DNA of 64,000 nt from Serinus canaria (GCF_022539315.1 NC_066313.1:27689059-27753058), one strand, 5' to 3'; numbered from the stretch's first letter, positions 25,101-38,500 are shown. The notes: generated by a model not told the origin, from the letters alone. A program made the numbers and translations.

Positions 25101-26919
25101 TTACAGCTTATCCCTCTTTTCTTAATGATTAACAATAAGGTTTAGAAAATTTCAAAGTTTGAACAATATTTAGTTTGAGACAAAATGTGATTTACATTCA
25201 GACTTTAACTCAAATGTCCGAGGAACACTAGGAATAATTGATTGATTCATTTTCCCACTCAGTCAATTCTCTTTAGTTGGAGGTGAAATGTATTTCAAAC
25301 ACCGTCTAAAACTTCTAAGAAGCTCTACAAAAACTAAAGACCACACTGGATATTCTCTTTATTTTTCAACTCAAATCTGAAACCTGAATTTCAAGTTTCT
25401 GCTATATATAATAATGAGTCAACAAACAAGCCATGGGCCCTTTTTCTTCCTTATGGACAACTCTGCACTAAAGCAAAGCTTTCTACATAGTTATCATCAG
25501 ACTTTCCTCCCCTACCATATAATTTTTATTTGACTTTTGACCACAACAAAAATACTTACCTCTGAGATGCAAATCAGCTTTAAAGTGCAAGCCTGGGACC
25601 ATGCAGCACAGTCACAATGAAGATGCTGACTCCCCTGACCCTGAATTGAGAGCTGAAGTTCAGCTCATGGACACCTTTACTGTTTCCTCTCCACAGGCAG
25701 AATTTTACTGTCCTATTTTAATCCAGGCAGGTCAGCTATGTGATCTGTGAAGCTGTATCACACAGTACTTTTGAAACTCTTTTTATCTTTACAAACTTTC
25801 AGGGCTGAGCACTGAATTTAAAAAATGTTCGTTTGTACAGGCAGTTACTTCATATTTGGAGAGAGAATTTCTACCTCAGTTTCTCTACCAGGAATTACAG
25901 AGTAATTTTTAATATAATTTTAAAATCAGTAATTCACTGAATTTCAGAGATTTAAGAATTTGTATTATAATCTTACATTAATTATTTAGCCTCTGAACTT
26001 CCCACACACAGTGTATTCCCCTCCTATTAAGAGAAGGGATGCTTTAACAAGCTTTCCTCTTTTTACTAGATCTCACACTATCCTCCTTTCCTTTTCTCTA
26101 GGTCTTTCCTTGCTTCCCTTTGATTTCATCTCTCCCTCCTCTCCTCTTTCAGTGGCTTTCAGAAATGCAAGAGATGAACAATCATCACGAAGCAGTACAG
26201 TTCACTGAGCACATGTAGCTGCAAGGATATTCTTGGAACAAACAAGGGGACTGTTTACAGTACCTCTGCCCTTCTCCAACTCTCTTCCACGGCTCTCATC
26301 TTATCTCCTGCTCTCCCTTCTATCATCTATTCTTTCTTCTACCATTTTCTTGGCACCTCTTTTCTCCTGCCTACCTCTTCCATACCCTGCCTCCAGTGCT
26401 TTCTCCCTCCTCTCTGCTGGCTGAATGTGAACTGCCTCTTTTTGTTGATGCAAAACATTCTCTCCCTATCTATTATTTGAGGCAAGTTTTTCAGAGGTGA
26501 GACAAAAACTCTTGATTTCAGCCCACTGGGTGCTGTCTTCTCGAACAGTAAAAACGTCCAGAAATTGTTTCACAAAGCAAACATGGTGCAAGGACAGAAA
26601 CACAAGAATCAAATACACGCAAAGTATAAACAAGGAGCTTATTCCTGGAGAAAATAAAATCTTTTCTTTGAGGCAGTCACTTCTGAGATAGTTAGTAGTA
26701 ATGTTCATTAATGATCCTTCATAAGAGGGTTTGCCTCTCCCACCAGAAACAATACTAATAACTTTTTAAATCCCAAGAGATAGTGATCAACCATCAAACA
26801 GAAAGACATGTGCTCAGTGCTCATCTGGACTAGGATATAAGCATACTGGAGAGCACACTTTCTTTTTTTTAACCTCTACAGAAAACTCTTTAAAGTTGAT
26901 GTGAAACATCTGCTCTTAC
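22121..26919. other. EPHB6 intron between exons 1 and 2, right part
   Basis: AT-rich, no gene recognised. Holds a small TA repeat near 22.48 kb and two strongly pyrimidine-rich blocks (about 26.06-26.16 and 26.26-26.43 kb on +), which in the transcript are purine-rich and lie 0.5-0.9 kb past the exon 1 donor. Confidence 0.55.
22476..22506. repeat. TA-rich microsatellite pair
   Basis: ATATATATATG then GAGAATATATATAAAG: two short (TA)n runs able to pair with each other. Minor. Confidence 0.6.
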
Positions 26920-27013
26920 CTTCTAATGAGCTGACTAGATGAAAGAAGAAGACCATCCAGAGCCAACCCATTCCCGCCACTCTTCTTGCACTGATGCCAG
27001 CATTAGAATCCAT
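26920..27013 (-). CDS. EPHB6: EPHB6 coding exon 1: signal peptide
   Basis: This exon encodes 31 codons plus one base. The peptide has a basic stretch (R10, R11), a hydrophobic core from about residue 16 to 28 (GWLWMVFFFHLVS) and ends SSLE, with GAA completed by the next exon. This is a classical secretory signal and matches the human EPHB6 leader, which also ends LEE before V/ILLDTT. The donor is AAG|GTAAGAG. There are two candidate starts. Met1 (27013) has a poor Kozak context (T at -3). Met15 (26971-26969) has G at -3 and G at +4, and aligns better with the human start. Initiation at Met15 would still leave a complete signal peptide. The upstream in-frame TGA limits the choice to these two. 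Confidence 0.85.
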
Positions 27014-27138
27014 GAAGATTCTCTGTAAATACCACCATCTTCAACAAGCACACGCCACTCCCTTGAAATGGTCTGAGATTTCTTGGAGTGTTTCAATATC
27101 TTCCCAAATTAAAGCACAGAGGTCTTTGCAGAGAAATA
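27014..27138 (-). other. EPHB6: 5'UTR part of first coding exon of EPHB6
   Basis: Reading the minus strand, a long pyrimidine tract ending TTCTTAAACAG (27149-27139) is a strong 3' splice site. The exon therefore begins at 27138 and carries 125 nt of leader before the ATG. An in-frame TGA at 27043-27041, ten codons before the first ATG, shows that the reading frame does not extend upstream. The acceptor implies a separate, non-coding upstream exon, probably in the CpG island near 45 kb. Confidence 0.75.
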
Positions 27139-30100
27139 CTGTTTAAGAAAAAACAGAAGGAAGAAACAGAAATCAGGTCACTCTTAACAAAAAACTGACA
27201 ATTTTTATACACCCATTCCATCATTTACTACTTCCAAGATGGGGGTAAAAGGGAGTAGCACAGACCCAATATTTTCCACACACCCATCCCCCAAGACATC
27301 AGTCAGTCACAGGTGTTTTTTGCACTGCCAGTACACACAGATTTTGAGACTTTCATGGCATCAGGGACGGTGTGGTTCCCAAATCAACATTAATCTCTAC
27401 CACGGGATAGGCTGTACTATTCCTGAAGCCCCGATTCTTTCTGCATCTTTGGCAACATTTCTTGGAAGGTGTCCATTCCATTTCCCCTGTATGCTTTTCA
27501 AATTCTGCCTCTTGTAGTTTACACTTTGCCTTTTAAGGACTCTGCAGGGCAGTAGCCATGACAGGAGAGTTTTTGCCAACACAAATCTGCACAGTTGACA
27601 CACTTGTACTGCATTTCAGATGCAGGCATTTGTCCCTTTAAGCATATGACTGCACAACACTGCTAAGTTGGACAGTATTTTTCCCATTGATATGTTGTAC
27701 GTGAGGAAGCAAACGCTGTGATATTTAAGGTCAAATAGGGAGCCTGCATTACAGCCAGAAAAAGCACACAATTCTAAGTTTATTATCTTAAGTGGGAAAA
27801 AATCCAAATAAAACTCTACCACCACCATTAAGAACCTGATATGAAAGCTTATCTTACAGTAAGGGAGCAGCATGTAGCCTAATCCAGCACTGCATTAGAT
27901 CAATACAGCATAACAATTTTGCTAAGCAAGGTAATTCTAGCTCCATCTGTCCAATTCTCAGCCCACCAGAGAAATATCACAGTAATATGTAGGTTGCATG
28001 CAAAAAGCCAGTATGTTTTTTTTCTTCAGGTGCTCTTTGAGCAGAGCATTGAAAATGCTCCGATGTCTTCAGTGAGACAGTGAAGCGTAGCTAAGGAGAA
28101 AGAAAAATGTCTCAGGCAATATACAGAAATGGCTCAATAACTTGGCTGAAAGAGGGGAGGAGGGGAGAAGAGTTGTAATTAAAAGGGGCAGCCTCAGTGC
28201 AATTATCTGAAAACCTTGCAGTAGGGGATTTGAGCAAGTTGGGCATAGCAGAGGAAAAAGCAGCCTGGGGAGTATGGGAAAAGGCAGCGGAGCACAATTA
28301 GATTTGCTTTACTGGAGAGGGAGAGAAATTTGGGCAGGATGGAACAGTTCTCTCTTCTGCTGCTCCCAGTGAGAACCTAGAGCACCCAAGGCAGATGAAC
28401 CAAAGGCACTCTGTGCATCACTAAAATGTAAGGAAACGAAAGGAATTTTACTAAGAGGCAAAAGTTTTGATTCATGACTTCTGAGGAAAGAGAAAAATAA
28501 AATCAATAAATATTACTGAGGAAAAATTGAGATTAAATGTGAGGATGGATACAGGTACTGCTTATTACTTTATGAAGCATGCATACAACACAACACATCA
28601 CAGAATAAAAACACCACTGGATGCAACTGCAAAAAGGAGAAAATTTCAGGGTGAAAAGTCAGGAAGTCCTTCTTTACAGAACCAACTACCCAAGCACACA
28701 ACAGCAGTCTCCTAGAAAAGGAGTAAAGACTGCTGCCTGAGCCACCAAAGCTAAGACTGGGCACACCAAAATCAAGCCTGCAAGACACCTCTACGTGGAG
28801 ACATAAATACCATTTGTACTGGCAGTCAATCTACAATATTGTAATACCTCTAAGTTTTTTATTAGACCAGTGAAATCCTTAGAGATGGGGACTTTTAAGC
28901 ATTCATAATGAAGGCAAGCAAATGCTGGAACAGAGGTCGAACAAACTGAAGAATACTTTCAGTCAAGGGACCTCATTTATCTGCAGAAGGCTTGAAAACA
29001 GCTCGCAATTCAGATATTCTCATGTCACATAACGTTGGAGTCACAGAGCTGAAAACAGAACCCAAACACACTCTGGCTGCTGGATCTCACACCAAAGCAT
29101 TGAAATTACCACAAAACAGATATAACTAAAAAAATCCCTTGTACACAAAACCAAACAAAAAACAATTTCTGGCTCCAAGGAAACCAACTGTTCTTCTGCT
29201 GCCCTCCTCACCCGCACATCTCTCTTACAACACCTATTTGTCTTATCCTCGTTTCCCCTGTATCCCACCAAAGTTACATTGCTCTTCAAGAGGAATCATG
29301 CAGCCTTTGTCTGGATTAGACCTGCAATTATTTTCCTTAAAATAAACTGTGACTAAATAAAAAAGCTGGTTGTGATTTAGCAGATAAAAAAGGTAATTTC
29401 TTTTTTTTTTTTTTTTAAGTTTTTTTTAGGTTTTGGGTTTTTAAAAATTTTTATTCTGCCTCTTCCACACCTCAATGAAAAATGCTTACTCCACAATGAA
29501 GGATAGAGAGAACATTATGGAAGCATTTAAGGGAGAGTAGGAGGGAAGCACTAGCCTCTGTGAATTAAAGAGTACCAAGCCCCTAAATTGCTAACCACTG
29601 CCTTGCCCTTCCCCCTAGCACTTGATGTGTACAGAATCTGACTACACCCAAAGACGCTCATCTTTCATTCTTTAGTTCTCCTACTACTTCTACCCTACAC
29701 CAAACTACGTAAACAGAAACCTCAAACCACCCCAACTTTCAAACCACCCTCTTCTCTTGTCCACACAAGCACCTTTCCATGGCCACCTCAGCTAGTTACT
29801 TGTTCCAAAACTGCTTTCAGCAAGATTACTTCTCTGTGCTATGGAATCCACTGTTCCCCACACTCCTCCAAATCCAACTGCAAAGCAATACGTCATCTGT
29901 GCACAGGATCCTTCAATAAACTTCCTTAAATACCCCTTCTCTTCCTCCCTCTCCCCCAAGTACATGAACTTGCCACTCATGTACCAGCTGTCAATCCTCT
30001 TATGATAACCTATTTTTAGGCATATATTTTCTTAGCTAGTGGAATGATCTCCCTATCCTTGGAAGTCCTGAAAATTTTAAACCATCTGAGAAGTGACAGC

Positions 30101-33100
30101 TCCTGAGGATCAAAATGTCTTTTAATGATTCAACCCTATAAAATTGTGAAGATCCCAAGCAGTCAGAAAAGACCACTCATTTTTACTGCAAATCTAAGCT
30201 CCAAGAGATGGGAGACGGAAGTTTCTGGGTTGTCTCCTAACATTACTGACCAAAGCTTTCATGGCTGTTTACTTTGGCACCATCACTGTGGTACCTAGAT
30301 TACCAAAATTTATGTTTGACATCCCAGTTAAAGAGATAAATACAATCACCACCAGTATTTTCAAGAATCCTGGTTTCTTAGCTGAGCAACCAGCAAGGGA
30401 GTGGAGTTCCTTAGGAAGCTTGTCAAGATGAGTTTTTAACATCACTAAAGATGGAGATTCCTCAACTTTTTTGGGCATCTGTAGCAGCATTGAACTGGGA
30501 ATTTTTTTTTTTTTTTTACTTGGGATTTTTTTCTTCCTTATACGTACTCACAATCTCCTTTGCTCTCTTTTGCATCTATCTCAACAGAAGAGAGTCAGCT
30601 CCTGCCAAGCATCTCAAAGCTTCTTCTACCCAAGACTGAAAACACAAGCCATTTCAGCTGGAAAGTCTTGAATGTGAAACAGCATACCTGGCTTGACTGG
30701 CACTGCTTTAGTCCTGTTTATTCTCACCAGACAGGGCCGGTGCTGTAATTTCTCACTTCTTCTGAACTCAGTCTTGAAGTGGGAACACTTCAGCACTATC
30801 TCCAGGCAAATGAGGCTCAGTGCTACAGAAGAGATGGTGATAGTGCTCCCACATGTGCTAAAACAACAGACAGTAGTACAGCTCTGTGCCTGTGAGATTT
30901 CTGTCACAAAGAGGGCTGCTGTCTGTCCATGCTGTACCCAAGCTGTGGCAAAGCATTTCATGCAGCCAGTAGCTTTACAGCAGCTTCTTTATGCAAATAA
31001 AGGATTCCCTCAAAGTTCAAGCACTGTCAGTGATGACACCTGAAGAGCCACAGGGAACCAGTGCTGCTAAACAGGTCAGCATAAATTAAGAATTCCCTTC
31101 CATCTGTGCATGTGGAGTTTTTTAGAAAGGAAGCAGGTTTGCTCAGTCCCTTATTTGAGAGCAGCCCAATGGTATATGTCTGGAGTCTTGATGGAGGTGG
31201 TCATGCATGGGACAAACCTAAGCGGGGTCTCCTTAGAATGGACTCCTTTTTTACTCTTCTGGGGTTTGCACAGCACTCTGAGACTGATCAAAACCAGTGA
31301 CAGCCAGAAAAACTGTGTTAATTCTGTGCTGGCCACAGGTTCTTCTGGACCTAAGCTTTGAACAAAACCCCTCCTTTTCTCAACCTTTTGACTCCAACCA
31401 TAAAACTTTGGACAGACCTTCACTGAATCACGTTCTAGCTTACTACACAGACAATAAGTAGTCACAGATCAGAAAGCAAAGTACAGTGACCCTATTTCCC
31501 TCTGACAGATCCCACCTGCAGCACTTGACATTGAATAGCATTAACCACTCATCAGAACCATGCATCTGTCTGGCTTCCACAGGAGGAATTCAGGCACGTA
31601 TTTCAGATTAAGAAAAAAGCTAGGATTGTTCAGGTACCGCACAAGCTTTCTGGAGAAAAGATGAGGGCCTGAATATAGCTGTTTCTTTGAGTTCTATATT
31701 TCAACACATAAGAAAGTGCAGAAGCAGATGAATGGCCACCTAAGCCAAGTTTTCTCTGTGTCTCCAGTGCCAGGAAGAGGTGCTGTGTGCAGATGGCTGG
31801 CAAGCCTGACCTCTATGTGACCCACTTCCCTCCTCTTCCTCCGGTATCCACAAATGTAAAACAAAGATTGCTAGAGAATAACCCCCAACTGATTCACTTT
31901 ACTATCTCTTTAGAAATTCATCCAATCCCTGTTTTGAACTTGTGACAGATTTGGAAAGAGGTCTACCCTCGTGCAACAAAGTATTTTTAAGTATTTTATA
32001 TTGTTCTACTAATAGAAGCTGAAATCGTAACAGTGCCAAATTTTTTATGCTTTCAATTCTTCTTATCTGTTCCAAGAACTTTTCCAAATCATCTTGTTTC
32101 CTCCCACTGGAACAATGCTTCTTCCTCATTCATTGTTAACTGACTCCTCTAGGCCTATTTCACAGCAGAAATCATTACATGGGTCTAACTTCCCTTTGCT
32201 ACACACTTAAATCCACAAATTTTGCCGTTATTTGTCATACTTCTTCCTCACACAAAGGATCTAGATGCAAAATAAATGCACCTCAAGAGTTCTCCAGGGT
32301 AGAGAAAATGCTGTACCTTTGCAAACACAGTCTTTCCTCCTCCTGCACATTTTGCACTGTGACTCATATCAGCTTAATATTATCTCTCAGCAAGAACCAT
32401 TAAAAAGATAAATGAGCACAACATCTGGGAGAGTCAATAAACTACTATTCCAATTAATTTGTGCTGCACACTGATTCATGGCATTTAGGCAGAGTACAAA
32501 AAGTGGAATTAATACCTCTCATTCATGATAAATAGGGAATCATGATAGTGTTACACGTCAGGCAAAAGGCCTCCCCCCCTCCTTTGTTGCCCCGGTTCTG
32601 TCCTACTATAATTGCTCCTTTGCCACCGGGATGCCCTTGCAGCAGCAGTCACGCATCTCACTGGGATAAAATTCACAGTGCTGTTGTGAAAAGCTGTCAC
32701 TCAGTGACTGTCCAGCACTCTGAGCATGACATAATATTGCCTACCTTCTTTCTTAGACAATAATTACAATAACTGCTATTCATAGAAATCTTTCTACGCC
32801 CCAAACAGGAAGTGAAGGGGGGGGGGGAGCAACACATAATTTATTGCTCGGGGTTTTAATATAATGAAGTTAATGTGTTGTCTTCAAAAACTCTACTACT
32901 GGGACACAGAAAGCACCACAGAAAAATGACTGATTAAATAAATAGATCATTTCGATAGCTATATATCCTTTTATCCTCTGTTACTAATTGAGATTATTTT
33001 TAATAACTCCAAACTACTTTGAAAATATCCGAGACGAGAGCAGGATTTATCGAAAAACCCTTGTGGATTTTTTACACTCTGTTCAGTTGATTCATTTAAT

Positions 33101-34949
33101 TTTGAGAGAAAGGCTCTAGATGAAATGCATAACTAAGCTTAAAGGAATACTTCCTCCAGAGCATACTTCATAGCTGGCTTGATCACTTGCTTCCTACAGA
33201 TTATCTAGATAGAGTTGTGTTTGTGTCTCTTGGGATCCCTTAAGTATACAATGACACTCCAAAAGCTGATTCTGAATGTTCTCCAAAGAAAGGCATTTAT
33301 TTCCTTGTTTACCATGGAAACACCAGGCGTTGTGAAGCTGATCTTCCATGCTCTGATTATACATTTCCTAGTGGGATCCAAATTAAGAACTTCCATAGCT
33401 CTTAAAGGGAAGAAAGAGATGCTTATTTTCATGAATTTTTATTAAACCCTTGAGGCTCTAATAGGGTGCCCAATGTGGAAGCATAATCACTCACATGACC
33501 TCTACAGTCAGTGGACTGGGCTGAATCACGTTCACCAGGGTAACTAAGATCTGCACTAATTAAAAAGGGAGCTGTGGACAGCAGAACAGCTCCCTCCCGG
33601 TGGCTCAGTGGGTGCAGCCCGCAGGTATCTGGGGAGATTCTGAGCCTCTCTGCGATCTCCCAACCCACACAGGAGGGCAAGGTAGCATCTCTTCAGATAA
33701 CTACAGCGCTTTCCCTTAAATCTCTCTTCTCTGCCATGACACATACTTGGCTAGAGTAGCTTTAGAGCTTAGCTTGTAAATCTAGTCTTTCTTCCTAAGT
33801 AAAATTCATTCACAGCTGCCCTGTGTTTCTGAAGCCTTTCTCAATGCCTCCACATCATGTTTTGCTATGCCTAACAAAGATGGACACTGATGTCTTGAAA
33901 CTACAGCAATTTTAAAAAATATTCTAATTAAAGATACAGATTCTTTCTTCCATCTATTATGTACTTGAATTACATACATATTAAACACAATTAAGTTCCT
34001 GAAAACAATTTCTTCCCACCTCACAAGATTTGGCTTCACTGACAATTTTTATAGTGATTTGTGTAGTTTTCAAAGAAACACTGGCAATTATAGTCAAGTT
34101 TCTAACATTAACACCGGGAAGCAAAATCCCAGCTCCAGAATATTAACTGCATTATACAATGAAAAATGTGAAGAAATTAATTGTTATTTATGTTATCCAT
34201 TACTTGCCTCTTCTCTAAATATAACAGGAAACTCTTCCAAAATATAACAGGAATTGAAGTGATACAGAAATTGCTCCCTTTGAATTTTCATACTGTAAAT
34301 AAAGGAGACTGTGCAAAGAGGGAGAAATGAATTAACAGCTGTCCATCACATTTATCTTCTTTGATGGAAAGAGAAGATGACAACTGTACCCACTGGGCAT
34401 GGTTTCACTGTCCTGTTATTGATTTTACTCTAATTTCTCAGGATACTTCTCTCAGTACAACTGTGCACAGATCCCTGCACTTTTATCTATGTAGAAATAC
34501 ACATGATGTTATCAACGTCCAAGTATAATTTATCTTTGACAATTATACTTTCATCTGTACAAAAGGAAGACATAAAGCTTCAGGAAAGAAATATGCAATT
34601 CACAAACTCTAGGGCACAGCTGCAAACCTTTGTTAAGCGCTGTGTAAGATGTTGTATTTCCAAAATTCTAAGTACAGAATTTTAAGCTTAGAATACTAGA
34701 CTCAAGTGTCCCTGAAGATCACATTATTAACTTCTAGGTGAAAGTAATCTGTGGGACTAAAAATTCTTTGAAAATTGACATTTCGTTCTCTGATACAACT
34801 TAATTTTTAACAAACACCAAAAAATTCACTGAAATTTTATAATAGAAGATGTCTGAAAACAAGAAAAAAATACATCCTATTTCAGCATTTAAAAAGGGAA
34901 GGGAAATAACACATTTTCACAAATGGTTATTAAGCAAAGAATGTTTTGC
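27139..34949. other. Probable EPHB6 first intron, left part
   Basis: No coding exon recognised. T-runs at about 29400-29416 and 30500-30518, and a G11 run at 32817-32827. Overlapping 104-116 codon frames at 30.6-31.5 kb lack homology that I can recognise. A possible very old CR1-like segment is at 31.9-32.1 kb. Confidence 0.5.
31900..32110 (-). mobile_element. Possible ancient CR1-like fragment
   Basis: 'AAATTCATCCAATCCCTGTTTTGAACTTGTGACA' style sequence followed by T/A-rich text and 'CTTATCTGTTCCAAGAAC' resembles the reverse complement of old CR1 3' ends. Divergence is high, so this may be chance. Confidence 0.3.
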
Positions 34950-35563
34950 TGTCCTGGTTTTGGCTGGGATAGAGTTAAATTTCTTCTTAGGAGCTGGCAC
35001 AGAGCTGTGTTTTGGATGGAGAATACTCTTAATAACACAGATGTTTTAGTTGTTGCTAAGTAAAGCTTACTCTAAATCAAGAACTTTTCAATTTCCCATG
35101 CTCTGCCAGTGGGGAGATGGACAAGAAACTGGGAGGGAGCATGGCCAGGAAGAGCTGACCCCAACAGGCTGAAGAGATATTCCACACTATGGAACGTCAT
35201 GCTCAGTCCATAAACAGAGGGGAGGTGGCCTGGATCTGTGGATCACAGGTCAGGGATGTGCTGGGCATCCCTCAATGGGTGGTGAGCGACTGTACCATGT
35301 GTCACTTGTGTTTTCTGGGGCTTATGCCTTTCTCCCCCTTTCCTTTCCATCATCATCACCATCAACATCATCATCATCACCATTATTATTGTTTTGATTT
35401 TACTCCAATTATTAGACTGTTGTAATTCTTTTTCTCTCAACCTGTGTCTTTCACCTTTTTTCAGTTCTCCTTCCCATCCCACTGGGAAGGGAGGGGTGGG
35501 AGGGTAGGGGCTAAGCAAGCAGCTGTGCGCTGCTCAGCTGCCAGCTGGGGTTAAACCACGACA
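34950..35563 (+). mobile_element. Solo LTR, ERVL type (614 bp)
   Basis: Complete LTR starting TGTCCTGGTTTTGGCTGGGA and ending GGGTTAAACCACGACA, the conserved termini of a common avian ERVL-like LTR. Inside are 'GGAGGGAGCATGGCCAGGA', 'ATTCCACACTATGGAACGTC' and a degenerate trinucleotide repeat (35349-35392). No internal gag/pol sequence flanks it, so it is a recombined solo LTR. Flanking five bases (TTTGC and GTGAC) do not match, so no target-site duplication can be claimed. Confidence 0.9.
35349..35392. repeat. CAT/ATC trinucleotide repeat within the LTR
   Basis: CATCATCATCACCATCAACA continuing to ATTATTATTG. Equivalent copies of this LTR family carry an ATT-rich stretch at the same place, so the array is probably inherited from the element and later modified. 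Confidence 0.85.
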
Positions 35564-38500
35564 GTGACGTAAAGAGAATGTCCCTAAAATCATCTTCTCA
35601 TCTACTCAGCAATGCTGATCATGCTTTTTTTTTCAAGTGAAATTAAAGTTATTGTATACCAAGTTCTGTTTGCTGATGGGTGGAAAGTGGTAAAGAAGCC
35701 AAGCATAGCGTTTGCAATGGCCAGACAAGCAATGCCACAAATCAGAAAAATAACCTCGACATTTGGTGACCAAGTCTGCAAATGCAACTGCAAATCTGCA
35801 CAGACAACCCAAACACAGAGCTACACAACAGCCCTAAAGGCATTCTCAGGACATTGGAAAAGAAATCAAGGGCCTGAAGGGTTGAGCAGGAGTAAAAGTG
35901 AGAGTGGCTTGCAACACTAAGATATTAATAAGTCTAAGAAAAGAGATGTTTTATACTAACACTCTTTCCCGTTGTAACTTAAGAATATAGCCTTACATGG
36001 CATGTCTAGAAATATATGAACCAAGATCCATGCACAAACACTTAAAAGATACAATGGAAGAAAAAAAAAGAACAAGCCAAAAATACTTTTCTTAAACTGT
36101 TCATTGTGGACCAGTTGGCAAAATCCTTTAGTAAGGACTAATATTTTCTTCAGCTGCAGTAAAGAACTTCATTTTTTGCAAAAATATGCTTACTGTCTTC
36201 ATCTCTAATTTTGCTTCTGACTTCACAAGGGTTTTACAGTAAGAAATATTTAGCATAAGCAGAAAATGCATGTTATTCGTATTCACAGAATCCAAGGTTA
36301 TGTTGTCTATTGGGATATAGTGGCAGCACTGACAGCTGGTTAAAAGATAATGTTCCTCTTCTATGGGAATTCCCATCATTTTGAAATTGCCTTTCATTCC
36401 ATGGGAGAAACTGTCATTTCAAAACAGATTACAGAAAGGACTAATAATATTAAAGCATCTTAATTTAAGTGCAGCTCTTTTTATTAACCTCCTGTCTGGC
36501 TTCAATGAGGCAGCTTGGGTTTTCAGAGAATGTGCTTCATAATTTAAGGGTTAATTAAAACTACTTTTTTCCATTTTAATCAGTTTCACAGCCTTGGGCT
36601 GTCATAGAGCTTGGTTCACAAATTGTTGGCTTCATGCATTTGCAGATAGAGGCTACTTTTAAAACTATTTAATTACTAGCATTATTTATCATCACTGTTT
36701 TTATTCCTGTTAAGAGAAGCAAGAATGCTTCTTTCAAGGCAGAAAAGCACTGAAGCACGATCACTTTACTGACTTTTTCACTGCTTTGACCTTGCTGTCC
36801 AAACCTACTCTCCTGCCTTCACTCCATGCAGATGATTACCAGGTAGCTCCCATCTAGGTATAACCCCACAGAATTACAAATACTAGTTTTTGAGTTCATA
36901 AGGTTGCCCCAACAGAGGGCTGTAACATAACATATTCCTCAAATGGCAGTGAGAATAAAAAATTATATTCAGTCAAGCTGATTCCCTTATGTTTTGCTGA
37001 CTGCACCAACAGGCTGTACACAAGCTTTAGCTCCAGCACGTAAATTAGAGCGTTTGATGTGGAAATATATGCACAAAACTAGGAAGCTATGAGGGAGGGA
37101 GAAAATGGCTCAGAGAAGAGCTCTGCAACACAGCCTTCATTCTTTTAAGACCACTGTTTGCCAAGATGGGAATTCTGTCTGTTCTACCATTAGTCTGAGT
37201 CTCACATTCATGTTAGGTATTAAAACATCACAAAACAACCGTGCACTGCACTGGTCATACTCTGAGAGGTGCACAACAACACTTACTACAGTCTACAGCC
37301 ATTTTTTGCAGGAGGTGTTACTTGACTGTGCAGTAACAGGCAATGAGGGAGCTACCTTGGCAGCAATCTCTCAAGAACACAGAGAAAAGAACTATGAGAC
37401 CTCAAACAAAGGCAAGAAAATAGATAGTTTCTCCAGTTTTGCCGTCTTCAGTTCCAGTCTTGAAATCCATAATATTCATTCAGATTCACGTGTCTTTCCC
37501 CTTAGTGCCTTGGTCTCACTGCTAAAATGACTGAACTGAGCAACAAGAACAGACATCACAGAAATTCTGTTGGACTTCAGAAACATCTCACTTGGTCTTT
37601 CACACTAAGTTCCTTTTAACTTTTGTCAACATCTAGATGTTTATTTAGAGAAAAACACTAATGATTCATGCTGATTCAAGGCTTCAACCAGGTTTTCACT
37701 TTGATTTTGGGAATCAGGTTGCCCAAAACTGGATCTCATCTATGAGACAATCAAGAGGGAATTGTAGCAGAAACAGTAGCTTGAAGAAAAGAAGTCAGAT
37801 GAAGGCTGCAAAGAAGAGGTGATCTGAATGGCAATGACTGCTTGAAACAATTACCCGAGTTCAGTGAAGCATCAGAAAGAGCCCATGTGTAGCAAAAGTG
37901 GGTTAGAGAGCTCCACCAAAAATTTGAACTTGCCACTGGCAGAGCCTGAAGAGCAGCCAATTTTGTTCTCAGGTCCTTCCCTCCTCCTCCATCCTGCATT
38001 TCCAGTTCGATGTTTCCACCCTCAGGAAATGGGAACATTATGTGCCACTAATACTTCAGCAGAACAGAAATAGTCTTAAGAGGAAAAGGGAAGGCCAAGC
38101 AGGTTACGGTAGAAAGATATTTCAGGCTCACAGCATCTCTTTCTAATGCATGTTTGTATTATTTTTCGTGCCAGAGATGAAAGCAACAACACATAATTCT
38201 CAGAGTTCATCCTGCCTCCTCAGTGTCTCAAAGGCTTATTTATATTTCAGTGTGGATGCTGGGGCTCACTGCTCTTGTTACATCCACGTCCAACCTCAAA
38301 ACCAAAGGATTACATTTAAAACGGAGTGAGTACAATACACCACTTCCTTTCCTTGGATATCAACCAGTCTTGTCCTAACAGAGCAGATCCAAGGTACACA
38401 TTCTGTCAGGAAGGTAGTCCCTCCCCCAGCTGTTGGTAAGACTATAATAAGGGGGATGAGCACTTTTATTTAGACAACATCTGGCCTACAGTCCTATGTC

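Larger units (their letters stand above)
581..27138 (-). other. EPHB6: EPHB6 gene, 5' half (partial transcript model)
   Basis: Transcript model on the minus strand: 27138-26920 (5'UTR plus signal peptide), 16550-16486, 13935-13239 and 736-581, continuing past the left edge. Every visible junction is GT-AG. The phases agree (phase 1 after coding exon 1, phase 0 after exon 2, phase 1 after exons 3 and 4), and the exon sizes 65 and 156 bp are those I recall for Eph genes. About 337 residues are encoded here; the fibronectin type III, transmembrane, kinase-like and SAM regions are outside the window. EPHB6 is a cell-surface ephrin-B receptor whose mammalian kinase domain is catalytically dead; whether that holds here cannot be seen. 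Assignment to EPHB6 rather than EPHB1-4 rests on stretches such as WDEVSVLDD, ERRGAHR, SFGPLTKHGFYLAFQD, CPAV and FASFPET, compared with family sequences recalled from memory. Confidence 0.85.

Noticed and set aside
33590..33660. tRNA A-box-like TGGCTCAGTGGG
   Set aside because: No convincing B box, acceptor stem or cloverleaf follows; at most a degraded tRNA-derived SINE.
37105..37530. 141-codon + frame
   Set aside because: No motif or relative recognised; within the expected range of chance ORFs for 64 kb.
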